Positions 10,790 through 24,212 of a stretch of 64,000 nt of DNA are shown one piece after another. How positions within the stretch are numbered: position 1 is the first letter of the stretch; each line of letters begins with the position of its first letter. The DNA is from Sphagnum compactum (taxonomy: Eukaryota; Bryophyta; Sphagnopsida; Sphagnales). A program made the position numbers and the translations under genes. The DNA lies in the NCBI GenBank assembly GCA_965153455.1, contig OZ234500.1, forward strand, positions 4,650,001-4,714,000. The letters are read 5' to 3'. Under the pieces are notes generated by a model. That model ran no database searches. It was not told where the DNA came from and saw only the letters and a program-made list of their open reading frames with translations.

Positions 10790-13700
10790 GAATTTTACTT
10801 TTTTTAATTTTTTTATCTCGTTATCTGAAATGCTAGGTTATTTGATGGATGGTTATAAATATTCGGTCATACTAAAATTTGGCATTAGATTTTTATGTTT
10901 TAATGATATTTTTAAAGGATATTACAATTGATTTTTAGAATAATGATAATAATAACCGAAATCGGTGGATAACAAATAAGTGAATGATCGAAATCGACAG
11001 ATATAAAATAGAGTTATATCCACCCAACACTTGTGAATTCGTTATGATTGATTCTTGGTTCTTCAAGTTTGGGAATTCTACAACAAAAACATGGCTATTA
11101 GCTAAACTTGTTTATTGTTCATTAGTTTTGAATGGTAATAAAAAAAAAGGATTCCTTATGGTTTAAATTCACAAATATATCAGGTTATTTCTTAATTTAT
11201 TCATTTATCATTTTTCTTATAACATTTACTTTTTTAAAACTTCTAACAAACTCTTACAAACTTCACCACTACCAAGTTACACCCATTTTTATCAACCCTA
11301 ATTATGTAATCCCCATGTTTTACTTCAACAAAAAACATCAAAACAACACCATTGTTTCTTCAAACCAATAAGATTCCAAAATGTCCCGCACCCAAAAAAA
11401 ACAAGGTTCGATTAGGTTCTCCTCTCTTTCCTATGCTTTTTCATGCATTATACCCACAATTTTTCTTACCTTTGAGTTCCATCTTTCTTTGGTTTCCACC
11501 TCAAAAAAATCATAGGTGCTTTTTCTTACTCAGTGAAAAAATGACTAAAACCAACTATTGATTCCAATACTCACAAAAGCATGTTACCTCCCTTTTTGTC
11601 ACTTTCTGTGCCTTTCATTTTGCCTCCAAAACTATGTCCGTTGGCTCCAAGTTATCCTCTTTCCACCACCTCTATCCAAAAATACCACAATCATGTGTCA
11701 AAAAAGTTTCATATATGTTTTTCCTCCCTTTTAACTCTAAAACTCATTGTAAATTTCTTCATGAAACTAAAATTCAACCTCATTTATGATGGGTAGATAT
11801 TTATCATGACAAAGGTATCCTATGTTTGTTGGTAGGTTGTAACATTGAATAGTTACTACTTTTTATTGGGATGTTGTCCAACAACAATTCAACTACAAAG
11901 CTAACATTAGTTCAATAACCAAGTTGTCAATGCTCCACAACTATAATATCAACAACCTTTATATAACCTACTATCTCATTCGAAGTGCCACTATTTCTAC
12001 CAAATAGCCCTTGAGCTATGAGGCTTACTCAACAAGGCTATGTCACAAAATTGAGTTAGTTTTGAATGGGGTCTTATTACCAAAAGTATGCATAATTGTA
12101 TCCTTGGATTTAGTGGTCATACCCACACCTAAAATTGGTGAATTATGAAATAAAATTGCAAACCATCATAACAAACACAAAACATTGGGAGGGATTTAAG
12201 CAATGCCAACATTCCAACAATAACATTGGAAAATTTGTAATGATGCAAAACCAAGGAAACTTCATTCTTTTTACATGCAATAGTCAACATGATAATAATG
12301 AATTGAAATCATGTGACATTTATGTTGAGTATTTAAACCTAGTTAGGTGACTCATTTTTGACATTTTGAAAAGTTCACATCTTGCAATTATAATAATGAT
12401 CAAATTATAAATACTATATTTATCATTTTTTTGTCAAAAATTATTGATAGGTCACCCTTGAGATATCACTAAACATGTAATTGGTCCAAAAATTCATGTG
12501 AAGTCTTGAATATTTCAATGTAAAATATTAGAATATAAATGATATTAAAAAAATGACAAAAATCATGGAATATAAAAAAAATTAATCTATTCTTTTGCAT
12601 TGGGGAAATTTTTAATGCATTTCATTATTAAAATCTTCATTTGATGGTGGCTTATTTTTAATTTTTATTTCAACATTATTACGACATGTTTAGAGTCCAC
12701 ATTTTTCATTGTATATGTGTGACAATCAAAATGTCATCATTTCAAAAGTCCATTAATTATGAATCCACTATTGTTGTATAATGACAACATCATTGGCCAT
12801 TGGTTTAGCATGGCATTCATCATACATACATTTGCAAGTTTCATGACCTAACGAGGTCACTATATGCAAAGTGACTATTAAAAGCATGTGTACATGCAAT
12901 GTTAGGTTTAAGGCCACTAAAACATTATTGTTGAAATTTGTACAAATCAATGTGAAAAGTTCAAATGATTGATGTTTATATAACTGACAAGAAAATTGTA
13001 TTTTATGTGTAATATGCCTTATTTTGAAAATACATTTGATTGATGGTGTAGTCAATTTACATGGCATCATTGTATATGGACAACAATTGAAATTTCTTGA
13101 GCTATGTCATTGTATTTAAGGAATTAACAACTTTGAGGTGCTTTTGTTACCCTACTCTCCTCTACATTGTGTGTTGTATTTATATTAGTGCATACATGTA
13201 TACTTTAAATCACAAGGCTAATACCACTTGTGTTAGTTGTTTGATGAAAAACGTGATCTTAATACATGATTTTGTATTATTGATCAACTAATTTGCAAAT
13301 ATGACAATCATGAAACACAAACTTCAACAAAATTACATATTTTGGTCCATTTACATCAACAACTTGTATATGTGAGAGGAATAATAAGCAAAATTTATCA
13401 TGAGTAGGTGTGAAAAATAATGATACCCTTCACCATGTATGTTTTATAGTTTATATTTGCTAATAATAAAATCGGAAGGTGGATGATTCATATAGTATAT
13501 TTAACATTCTTATCTCAACGAAAATTGTGGGATGTTTTGAAAATGATGTTGGGTTAAATATTAACTTTATGTGCATATATGTGTGGTTCAAGTGATTGTG
13601 CCCATGCATACAAATATTCACAATAGTTTTAAAATGTGATTGCAATAATCAAAATATGATAGCTTCGTAATGAAAGCAAGATAAAGTAGACAACTAAATC

Positions 13701-16700
13701 TCCTTGGCAATCCACTTGAAAACTAAATAGAAAATAACCAAAAAATCCCTCATAAAATTATTTTACATTAAATGTCTTTGCTTGAATGATTAAAAATAAG
13801 ATAGTCATTCATTACTATGCATTAGTTTTCAAATTTGGCATCATAAAAGTAGGTTGAAAACTTTTTGTAATGTGAACTTGTAGGGTACATGCTAAGTAAG
13901 ACGTAACAAAAAGAAAGTAGAATAAATTTTGATGAAAACATATAATGATTTTTATTTCCTAACCTAGTACAGATATATTTTATTGAATATTTTGTGTTGA
14001 AGGCTCCCTAACTAAGAATTTACCACTAATAAATGGGGATTCTTTTCCTACTTTCAAAACTTATTTGTTTTTAACTTTTTGAAAATGTTTTTTTATAAAT
14101 GTAATAGAAGGTACCCATGGTTTTTTATTATACTCCACCCATTTTGATGTTACATTATTGTTATTATATGCATGACATAGGATAAAAATGGAAATGATCA
14201 TTTACAAAATATTTTACCATGCTTTTACCCCTTGATAAAATGTTAGTTAAATGTGTGTTGACATTACAAATAGAAGAATGATGTGACGCACATGGTATAC
14301 ATGAAGAAATGCAAGGCACAAGGATGGTGAAATTTCAAATGCATCATTTGCAAAAGGTAGATATTTTGATCCAAGCAAAATGTGATAGGCATTATGTATG
14401 CCCCACTTATATTAATCATAACATTAGAGTTTTATATACATTCAACCAAGTTTGAAATTACAATGCAAGGGCAATCATGAAGGTGAATTGCAATTCAAAG
14501 TTCAATTGCACTCTCATTACCATTTGGCACATTTCAATATAAACACCTTTTGCAATTACGAGTTGTAGCTACACATTTAAATATAATTTTCATACCCAAA
14601 TGGTGTTTTGACATGTGAGATGTATGCATACCTTATAATTGCACAAAATTATTAGTTGAAGTTTGACACATTAGGTCCCAAACTTGTAACTAACAAGTGG
14701 GGATGAAAGATTTGAATTTGTTGCAACTAAATTTATGTTTTATGACCAATCAATATCCATGATCCAATGGAATTTTAATAATTGGGTGCAACGACCAACT
14801 CCCAAGTTGCAATTAAGATGTGGACTTTACAAGTTTAAATTTGAATTTATCAAATAAGAACTCATCAGGTGGGTGGACCGATTAATAATATTCGACATAT
14901 AATATTACAAGTTTGATTTTCAAGCTTGCAAAAACTATGTTGACAAATGGGGGGGTGATTATTTTTCATAAATAATTTTATAATTTATGACTTATCAACC
15001 TTCATGATTCGATAGAATTTTGACAAGTGGCAACCCTAAACCATCACCTAATGTGCACAAAACAACAATTATAAATTTCATTTTATTAAATAATCAATTG
15101 AAATATGGGTGTTTTACAAAACATTATGTACTTACATGTAATTCTTAATAGAATGTTGCACAAGTCCCAAGTGACTCACAATACACTTGAACATGGTGGT
15201 TAAAAAGGTTTAAAGTCACATATTGAATTAAATTTTTAACCAATTATCCCTTCATGTATAATATATTGAAATTGACAATTGAATCCATTCTCCAACCACA
15301 TACCAACAACCATATAAATGGGCCATTGTTGCATTACATAATTGAGCTTACAATTATATCCTTCAATTATTGTATTTGCACCTCCATATCAACAAAATAT
15401 AATTCAAAAAAAAAGAATTGGAATGTTGGAAAGTTCAAAGTTTGGAAATAAAAATTCTAATATTTAAGGATTATTTTTTGAAGAGCTTAACTTTGATTCC
15501 TCAAAATATATATTCAACATCAAGAGGTTGAATATATAGTGTGAGTGCATCAGTGCATCCATATTTATGAGATTACAAATAAAATGTCACAATAACTCTT
15601 GGAACATACTAATTGTGTTAATCCTAATAAAACTAAAATTAACATGATAAGAACGATTTATACACCAATCATTCATAGTATAATAAAATTTACATGTGCA
15701 TTTAATGCATTATACTAGTAATGACCAATTAGCACCTTACAATGGAACATGTTAGTAGAGGACCAGTTTGGGCAACTTTTAATCAACAATAAGTTACATA
15801 CCTAACCACTATACATTTATCCAAACATCATTAGTTTCTTCAGTGTTGACCTCAATGGCATCTCCAAGTCCTTTTAGCTTGTGTTTTAGGTTGCTAATGG
15901 AACTTTCAGGTTCCACACATTTATTATTCCATCAAAACCTCCTAATGGCAACAAATGTCCATTTAAATTGAAGGCCAGTGTTGCAATTGAGTTTGTGCTC
16001 ACATTTTACAAATTTTATTAGGAGTTTGAATCCTCATTATTCTCTACAATAGTAAGAATAAAAATAGAATTCTTGTAGGCTTGGGTCATCAACAATGGAA
16101 AATATGACCATAACAAACAATATTTCCTAGAATTTTCTTGCCTTGAATTACTTCATTTTTGTTAATATGCACACAACAATCGTTGTACCTTGTAGTGTGT
16201 GGTGAAAGTCTCTTTCGTCAATGTGCCAATCCCCACCTCCTATTGCCACTAAAGTTGCATAAGTAAGATTACAAGTCATTGAGTAAACAAGACCTACCAA
16301 ATAGATCCACCCATTTAGCAAGTCCCCTTTAGACATAACATTCTTTGCCAATGTTCTATAGTGTATGACACTATGTTATTGGCAACCTATGAAAAATATA
16401 AGATGTAGCTAACTAGTCAATCATTTCATATGCCTATTATTAGTTTAAGGTGTGGGTTTTACTATGCAATCATTTATTCAAGCTTTTCAAATAGATAAAA
16501 TTGGGAATCATAAGTAGGATTGTTGAGTTTTCGCTTTCAAATTAGACATCTAATCCTTGTTAACAAATCATTCCTAACCTTCAATTTGACCAACATACTT
16601 GCATTTTAAGTAGTGAACTACTTATTTTCTTGGTTAAACAACATCACTTTAGTATGCAACATTGACCTTGATGGCCAATGAATGCACACAATCCTCTACT

Positions 16701-17400
16701 CCTTAGCCTTCATCATCATCATCATCATCATCATTGCTTTTTTCTTCCATGCATTAGTACATAATTAGTCCAAATTCACTAATGATTTCATTAGGATTTG
16801 TAGTGAATTAGATGAATTTTGGTCTTAGTGAATTCCTGGCGAATTCGTCAATTGCTTAATGATTGGCGATGAACTGATATGAACAAGTAAATTCACTTGT
16901 AAATTCACTACATACGAACAACTAGGAAATTTTGAATATTTTAATTATTTAATCTAAATTATTTAATATTAAATACTTAATATAAAATATTATTATTAAT
17001 TATTCAAATTAAAATATTTTATTTTTTCGTTTTTTTAAAATTGAAAGTCTTAATAAGATTCAAACTTATCCACCTAGGTAGGTAGAAAACTAACACTTAG
17101 TTAGTAGGTAAAAAACTAACACTTAACTAAGTGTAGGTAGGCAATTAGATAGGAAAGGGAATATGTAAATGGAATGAATAGTCAATTTTTTTAAATTTAC
17201 TTTGCAATTTCCATTTAAGGTCAAGCAATATTTCACACATCCGAAACTGGCACATGCATTTAAATGTGATAAGTTAATGGAACACATGTTGTTCATGTAG
17301 CTTGTGACATAAGATTCAAAGACAAAACATATGGGTTAAACCTTTTACTTGCACCTTAGTTTTAAATTAAGTTGTTTGCTCTAAATTGCCTTTGTTTTGC
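10790..17400. other. AT-rich, CpG-poor intergenic block
   Basis: No recognisable gene. CG dinucleotides are conspicuously scarce and stops are frequent in all frames. It includes a (CAT)n run at about 16710-16734 and a locally repeated AAAACTAACACTTA motif near 17080-17130. A minus-strand frame at 16148-16351 is somewhat protein-like but matches no family I know. The block is probably old, decayed intergenic or transposon DNA. Confidence 0.6.
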
Positions 17401-17882
17401 TCAAAAGTTTTTTTGATGTAGCTATATCATTTGCATTTGATTGTTTGGAGAATCTGGGTGCCTACATATACACGGTCAGCTATTTTGCAAAACTTCTTGG
17501 TTATATGTAGATGCTTCCATGTTGTCTGCATTGCATGGAGTCCTTCTCTCTTATATGCTTGTTATAAGTTTGGGTTTACCATGGGGACCTCCCATGGTCT
17601 CAGATCATCTGTTTCCACAGAATGAGAACTTTCAAATGTGTTAGTGAAAGAGAACACTCTGGAGGTGTGGCTCTTGAATCCGAATGTATACATAACAGTA
17701 TGTGCCTTGGGATGTGACTGAAATCAGTGTGCTCAAACAACTTTGGATGTTTGAAGTTTTGGTTTTCTGGATCACCCCAAGTGAGACTTCAAGTGACTTT
17801 TGACAAAAGAGATGACTGTGGAATTTTAGGATGTCTTATGTTTTGTCAATTGTAATGGAGTGTGTTTGGTTGGGTTGTGCAG

Positions 17883-19049
17883 GTCAGTGTTTGTAGGTGA
17901 TGTGGTGATGTTGAAGGATCCAGAAATTTCTGAAAAGGAGCTTGTGCGACGGGTTGCAGCATTGGAAGGTGATGAAATGCTTTCATCAAAGGAAGATGAA
18001 GCATCCTTCAAGCTGAAGCCTGGAACCTGCTGGGTACTTTGTGATAATGAAAGTTTAAGTCCCAAGGTACTGGTATGCTATCAAATTTATTCGAACTCTG
18101 CTTTTTATCTGGATGTGATCTATGGTCTCATCATTCACAGGATATGTTGTGGATTCTACATTGAATAAGATTTTAGTATGCTCAGTGCATAGATGAGAGA
18201 GCCAGTTCACAAAATCAACTTTCTGAACTCTGGCTTTATTTGTAATGTTGGTTTAGTGGCACTTCAAATCAACAATAAGTTTGACTCCTTTATTTGTAGA
18301 TGAGCATTCAACTCTTCAAACACTGTGTGGTTTCTACATGGTTTTCTTAGATGCTGCATGCAAGTGGGTAGGATAGAATCAACACATGAACACCTCTGCA
18401 TATACTATGTTGACATGGTTTATGCTCACACAATTTTCACAGGAAGCTTTGGATAGCCGCACGTTTGGGCCATTGCCACTTAGCAATATTGTTGGGAGAG
18501 CTATATACTGCAGCCGGTCCCGTTCTGAACATGGCTTTGTCCAAAACAGGTAAACTTTCCTTGTAGTTCCTTGTTTCTATCTTCTGAGGAGCCTTGAATG
18601 TCATGCTCAATGAGCATGTTGCGGCTTGGTGGGGCGTGAGTTTCACTGCCAGCATTTTGAACTGCCTCATATCCCGTCCTCTTGCACATCACCTTGTACT
18701 GTGGAGTGTTGGTGACCAAATCAGTCTCATCAAATTGGTCATTTTGAACTCTTTGTTAGGTCTGAAGTTTGATTTGTATACCATGCAATGAATTGCATGC
18801 AAGGATTTCTCATTTCAACTGGTGTCTTACTGTGTTAATATGCCCTATGGATCAGTAGAGAAGAAAGGAAGTCAAAACTTTGTGTAGAATGCTCAAGGAC
18901 AAAAGGACATGGTAAGTGGAATAAGGGAAGTTGTTGGACGTAAGCTTATGGTGATGTTGCTCCTATGCAGTGACGAGGCGATGATGCATGACGACTCTGC
19001 AGTATTGGCTGTTGAACTTGATGTTGAAGAGATGACAAGCCAATCTTGA
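17883..19049 (+). CDS. Plant S26-family (mitochondrial inner-membrane-protease-like) protein, last three exons
   Basis: Exons 17883-18066, 18443-18549 and 18971-19049 join in frame across GT-AG introns and end in TGA. The product reads SVFVGDVVMLKDP, then LVRRVAALEGDEM, CWVLCDNE, DSRTFGPLPLSNIVGRAIY and AVLAVELDVEEM. This matches plant S24/S26 peptidase-like proteins of the At1g06200/At2g31140 type, related to inner-membrane protease subunits. GDVV...D and SRTFGP....IVGRA are the S26 substrate-pocket and C-terminal boxes. Where canonical peptidases have the catalytic Lys (KR.....GD), this protein has RR, so catalysis by the usual Ser/Lys dyad is doubtful. The first exon(s), which should carry the Ser motif, are not identified; the first exon here needs a phase-2 donor upstream, and nothing convincing was found back to 15.8 kb. 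The family is confident; the 5' end and activity are not. Confidence 0.8.
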
Positions 19050-20254
19050 TGGTATCATGGGAGTTGTAGGGCCAGTTTCTACTGTGTCTGCCATCCATAT
19101 CACGTCTGGCCGATTACCCAGGTCCCTTTGTAGGTGTGAGGTGGGGGAGGGGGGTGGTTGTGTGTTTGAAGGCCGTGTTGAGTTGGCCCACGTAGTTTTT
19201 GTACTTGTCAAGTAAAGCTTTACAGTGATAATGTACTGTTTGCAGTGTCTGCATGCTGCAATTAGCTGGAAAAGAAGACTGCTGAAGAGGAGGAGAGCTT
19301 CGTTGCCGCAGTCACCAGGTGCAAAAGTGTTGTAAAATAAGGGTACTGTCTTATGCACCAACCGCAACAGGATAAGTGTTGTAGTCCTGAGTGCGCCACA
19401 AGAGAGATGTCTTTTGCGTGGTGCACACTACAACAGATCTGCTGAGGTACAGCAGTAAATTTGAGCCAGGAACAGTGTGCATGATGTCACTTGTTTTGAA
19501 TTGCCATTTGCAGAGCTGCTGCCGAAGTAAGGTAAGCCTCTATGCAGCAGGGCCAATGTCTTGGAACTGAAATCTCTTCAAGGGGAAATCAGGTTCTTCT
19601 CAAAACAATAGAAAACCCTAAAACCTCGCATTTCCAATTGCAGAAAATGCCTTTAGGGCGGAGGGAAAAAGGGATCTGTTCCCATTGATGGGGTTTTGCT
19701 AAAGACTTTTGGGCAGCTACTGACCGAGCTCTAGGCACCCCGAAAAAAAGGAAGAAAGGAAAGCGTTGCGCTTATCGCGCGCTATCTGCGATACTGTCTT
19801 CTTCGCGCGAGATGCTGTTGCGATCTGCGATGTGCGATCTTCTCTTCGTGCGAGATGCTGTTGCAATGCGCATAATCTCTCCATCTATTCTCGGTGTCTC
19901 GATAGCCGCGAATCCTGTGTTTTTGGGAGCATCCAAGGATTCCTGAGAGAGATCATTCAGGAGAAGCTTTGTAATCTATTTTATTGCTTGAGTTCAGCGA
20001 TGTCGCGAATGATTGTTTCCTCGCGTCTTGACTATTATGCCACTTTCACGTCCAAGTTTTTTGTCTTCTCCTCTTGATTGACTTGATGCGCGGTGTTTGT
20101 ACAGTTTCTTTTCTTTCTAGTTTTTGCTCTTGCGCGTGTTTCTGTGTATGAGCGAAAGGTAGAGAGATTTGCAAATTAGTGTCTGCTGGCCATATCCTGA
20201 TTTTGCTCTTGTTTACGGAGTTTTGTTGCAAGGGTTCCTTTGTAGTTGTGGATT

Positions 20255-20295
<41 letters not shown>

Positions 20296-20326
20296 AGAGC
20301 GGGCTGTTTCCTGAAAGGCTGAAGAC
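19050..20326. other. Intergenic region and probable HDS 5' leader
   Basis: Lies between the S26-like stop and the HDS start, on the same strand. It has no coding match. It becomes CG-rich from about 19740, with a 45-bp duplication (CGAGATGCTGTTGC at about 19808 and 19852) and a (GA)n tract at 20259-20293 just before the ATG. An AAAACCCTAAAACC telo-box-like site is at about 19612. These features suit a promoter and 5' leader, by inference. Confidence 0.5.
20259..20293. repeat. (GA)n microsatellite upstream of HDS ATG
   Basis: About 17 GA units end some 34 bp before the predicted start codon. GA tracts are common in plant 5' leaders. Confidence 0.9.
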
Positions 20327-22936
20327 ATGATGGCGAGCGTAGCGTTGGGACAAGCGGTGGCAAATGTTCCGACTTGTTTTTCGAGCCTGAAGAATGTGGA
20401 CTCGTTGCCGGGATGTCTGCGGCAATCGTTTATGGTGGCGGGTGGCAAGGGGGGGCTGATGAGGCCGGTGCCACGACGCGGAGAGAAATTGCGTCGCGTT
20501 TCAGGTGTTCGGAACGCCTTACCTGAAGTGGCAGAGATGGAGCCGGCGTCCAAAGGAAGCCATTGCTAGGTGAGGTTTTTCTTGTTTTCCTGCCACCTGC
20601 TACTACATCTATGGGCATGCTTTTGCTGCATTAAGGCTTGGCTCATTTTGCAGACTCGAAGCCTCTTCTGGCCTATGCTTTACTGCTAGGGAGGTACGAA
20701 TTGGTCTCGGAAGCAATCCGTTATTTGTTCGGAAACCTAGTCTTAAATCTTGTAGAATTGGGCTCTCATTGTTGCTCTCTTCGTCTCTGAGTTGACGCGT
20801 GTATGAAATCAGTGCCGCGGCAGAAGTACTGTGAGTCTGTTTACAAGCCTGTTCGGCGCAAAACCAGGACGATACATATTGGTGTGACCGTGGGCAGTGA
20901 ACATCCTATTCGAGTGCAGACAGTGACCACGACTGACACAAAAGACGTGAAAGCCACTGTGGAGCAGGTGCACCATCTGCTTTGTCAATTCCCTTTCTGA
21001 ATTTGCTTCTTCATATCCTGGTTGATATTAGCAAGTCAATGGGCAAAAAAGTGGTTGGCATCACAGATATTGCATGCATGTCTGATTGGTCTTGGTTTCT
21101 ATCCGGTTTGTTTGCAGGTGATGAGGATAGCAGACAGGGGATGTGATATTGTGCGGATCACAGTGCAGGGAAAGAAAGAAGCAGATACTTGCTTTGATAT
21201 TAAGAACACTCTTGTACAAAAGGGGTGAGTGACTGACTGCTTGCACTGGCTTATCAATTCTTTCTCTCTAAGAGCCTCAGTGTGCCCTGGCTCTCAGTGT
21301 TGATGGACAGTGCTATGGTATAATGGGTTCTGTTTGAATTCTCAAACCATACAAACTGCTGGAAAAAACAATAAACTTGTTCTAGTGACTTTTCATTAAT
21401 GGTGTTCTTGAGGAGCTTAATGTTGTTTGAATTCTGCAGGTATACCATACCTTTGGTTGCAGATATTCACTTTGCACCTCCAATTGCCATGAAAGTAGCA
21501 GAATGCTTTGATAAGATCCACATCAACCCTGGCAACTTTGGTGAGTGTTTTGCTGGTGGATGATTTGGCTGAGTTACTTTGAGGTTGTCAGATTCTTCAA
21601 GCACATTGCTGGCAAATGGTTGTTGGTCATGCTACTAGTAGGGTCAGGAGTCCAGTTTACTGCTATTTTGGCAGTAGAGCAGAATTTATCTACTTAATAC
21701 TGGAACTTCATGCAAATTTCTTGTGTCAGTTTCATTTATCCAGTTTCATGGTTTGCTTGCATTGCAATCAAACAGAGTATGTGATGATTTGAAGTGTTGT
21801 AAGTGTGTAGCTGATCGGCGTGCTCAATTTGAGAAATTGGAGTACACAGAAGAGGATTATCAAGAAGAACTTGAACACATTGAACAGGTCCATGTGCTTC
21901 CTTCTCAGAGGTTTATAGTTGTTTGACTTTAACAAGTTGTGGAGCCAGTAAGACACTGGGAAGTGGAGTCACATGGGCCCTTTTTGTGTTGTCAGGTGTT
22001 TGCACCATTGGTGGAGAAGTGCAAGAAGTATGGACGGGCTCTTCGAATTGGCACCAACCATGGAAGTTTGTCTGACCAAATCATGAGCTACTATGGTGAC
22101 TCTCCTAGGGGCATGGTAAGTTCCATTTTCCCATTCCTCCTTTGATTTTCCCAGGTTCTGTCTCCAGCAAGGATATCAGTTGTATATGAGGAGGGTGGAA
22201 CAAGATCCAGCTGTCCACGAGACAGGTGACTGGATCTGTTGAAGATTTACACAGTTTTGTATAGAGCTCCTATCTTGTCGATATCTTCTTGGTTAGAGAC
22301 TCCTTGGTTTGAAGTGGGTATTCCATCCACATTTTGAAATCTAGATAAGTCTCTTGACTGCAGGTGGAGTCAGCTTTTGAGTTTGCCAACATATGTTGCA
22401 AACTGGATTTCCACAACTTTTTGTTCTCAATGAAAGCCAGCAACCCAGTTGCGATGGTACAAGCTTACCGCCTACTGGTTTCAGAGATGTACCTGAATGG
22501 TTGGGACTACCCTCTGCATTTGGTGTCACTGAGGCTGGGAGGGTGAAGATGGCCGCATGAAGGCAGCCATAGGCATTGGTGCACTGTTGCAGGTTTGATT
22601 CTGTGCACTGTTTTCATTTTTGTAGCAGTGGGTTGTGATATATGCATCCAAGTTCTAGAAATACACTAGTTTACACTAGTGTACAAACTAATACATTGAG
22701 AATGGTTTTCTAAGAGCTCCCTGTCTCTTGCTCTGTGGTCACATATTTGTTCTATGTAGCTGCTGGAAAAGATACTATATGATCTTGGTGCAATTCAAAT
22801 GACAGTTCTTGGTCTGCAGGATGGTTTAGGTGATACAATCCGTGTGTCACTAACAGAAGAGCCAGAGCATGAGATTGATCCTTGCACAAAACTTGCCAAC
22901 TTAGGGATGAAAATCACCAAGGAGCAGAAGGGAGTG
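20327..22936 (+). pseudogene. HDS: HDS / IspG (4-hydroxy-3-methylbut-2-enyl-diphosphate synthase), 5' half with frameshifts
   Basis: HDS converts MEcPP to HMBPP in the plastid MEP pathway. Eight exons fit the plant protein: 20327-20569 (transit peptide), 20813-20967, 21118-21224, 21440-21540, 21811-21887, 21996-22115, 22364-22592 and 22820-22936. Diagnostic stretches are [73 protein letters not shown] and DGLGDTIRVSLTEEPEHEID. Exon 1 lacks one base near 20560 (GGAAGCCATTGCTAG where the family needs GSPLL), giving a stop at the splice site. Exon 7 is two bases short, losing one G near 22522 (LHLGVTEAG) and one near 22540, with an in-frame TGA at 22544. After exon 8 a GTGAGT donor is present, but no further exon follows. 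The plant-specific middle domain and the C-terminal iron-sulphur domain are absent before the next gene. The losses fall in short C or G runs, so assembly error is possible for them, but it would not explain the missing half. Homology is certain; pseudogene status is likely. Confidence 0.85.
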
Positions 22937-24172
22937 GTGAGTCCATCTTTGGCTCTTGACATCTTTCAATTGAACATTGTCCTGTGCACTGGACAAACCT
23001 TGGTACTGTATGATTTGTTGTGGAGTTAGTCGTCGTGACTTATTGTGAATTAGTCACTAATATATTGTGAATTAACCTTGAATTGCAAAAAAATTACATG
23101 TAAATCTTGCATTTCAATACATTTCAACAATAATGTTTTCAAGACATTTTCTTTCTTCAACCATTGTTATTTCTTTCATATTTTGTCCAAATGAAAGAAA
23201 TTTAAAAAACTCTAAAATTTGTTTTGTACTACATACTACATTTTAATTATGAAACATTATACAAATAGGTCATAAAATATGAATTACCTATATATAATAA
23301 CGTTATTCTAAAAAACATTCAATGTTGCATAATGTATTTAGAAAATACAATACATTTAAGTATGGTATATTAAAAACATAAAAGTTAATTTTTATATTAC
23401 AATCTGAGTTTGATATATAATTATAAATTAATTTGAATATATAAATATTGGAAGAAATGAAAATTTTATTATAAATTATAAATTAAATTTTATACATTTT
23501 ATTCACAAATACTTTTACTAATATACTATATAGCAAATAAATAGTATCATATATTACGTATAAATTATTTTATATGATAAAAATATTGGATCAAAAAAAA
23601 ATTAATATTTTCATGGATAAATATTATGTTTTACATTTTTATCAAATGAAGACCACAATAAAATATTATTTAATTAAAATTTTTTTATATATGTATACAT
23701 AATTTTATAAGTTATGTATTATCTATGCTATGTACATATGACATATGATATAATTATTATTATATGTTTCTATGTTAAAAAATATTAGATTTTGATTTCT
23801 GTTTTTGTAAACATCTTTTAGTATTTTATTAAATAAAGCCAGATAATCAAATCTGATTTTTTTTAGAATTCAAATAAATTTTTATTAAAATAAAATAAAA
23901 TTTGGATTTCAAACTGATCATATCTGTACATAAATTACCAACAAATTATACCATTAATTGATATAATAAATACATTGAAATAAATTTAGGTAAAAATAAT
24001 TTAGATTGATTTTTCAATATTAAAAAATATGTAGATTATATTATTATGAATAGTATGTTAATTAATTTAGAAAGTAGTAGAATAATAAATAAATAAATAA
24101 ATATTTATTTATTAACTTTTTATTATAATTAATTTTTATTTAATCCGAAAATAAAATATAGTATGTTACAAA

Positions 24173-24212
<40 letters not shown>

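Noticed and set aside
17431-17644. Overlapping plus-strand frames considered as the missing first exon of the S26-like gene
   Set aside because: They contain no Ser motif of the SM.P type, no matching phase-2 donor and no similarity to the family N-terminus.
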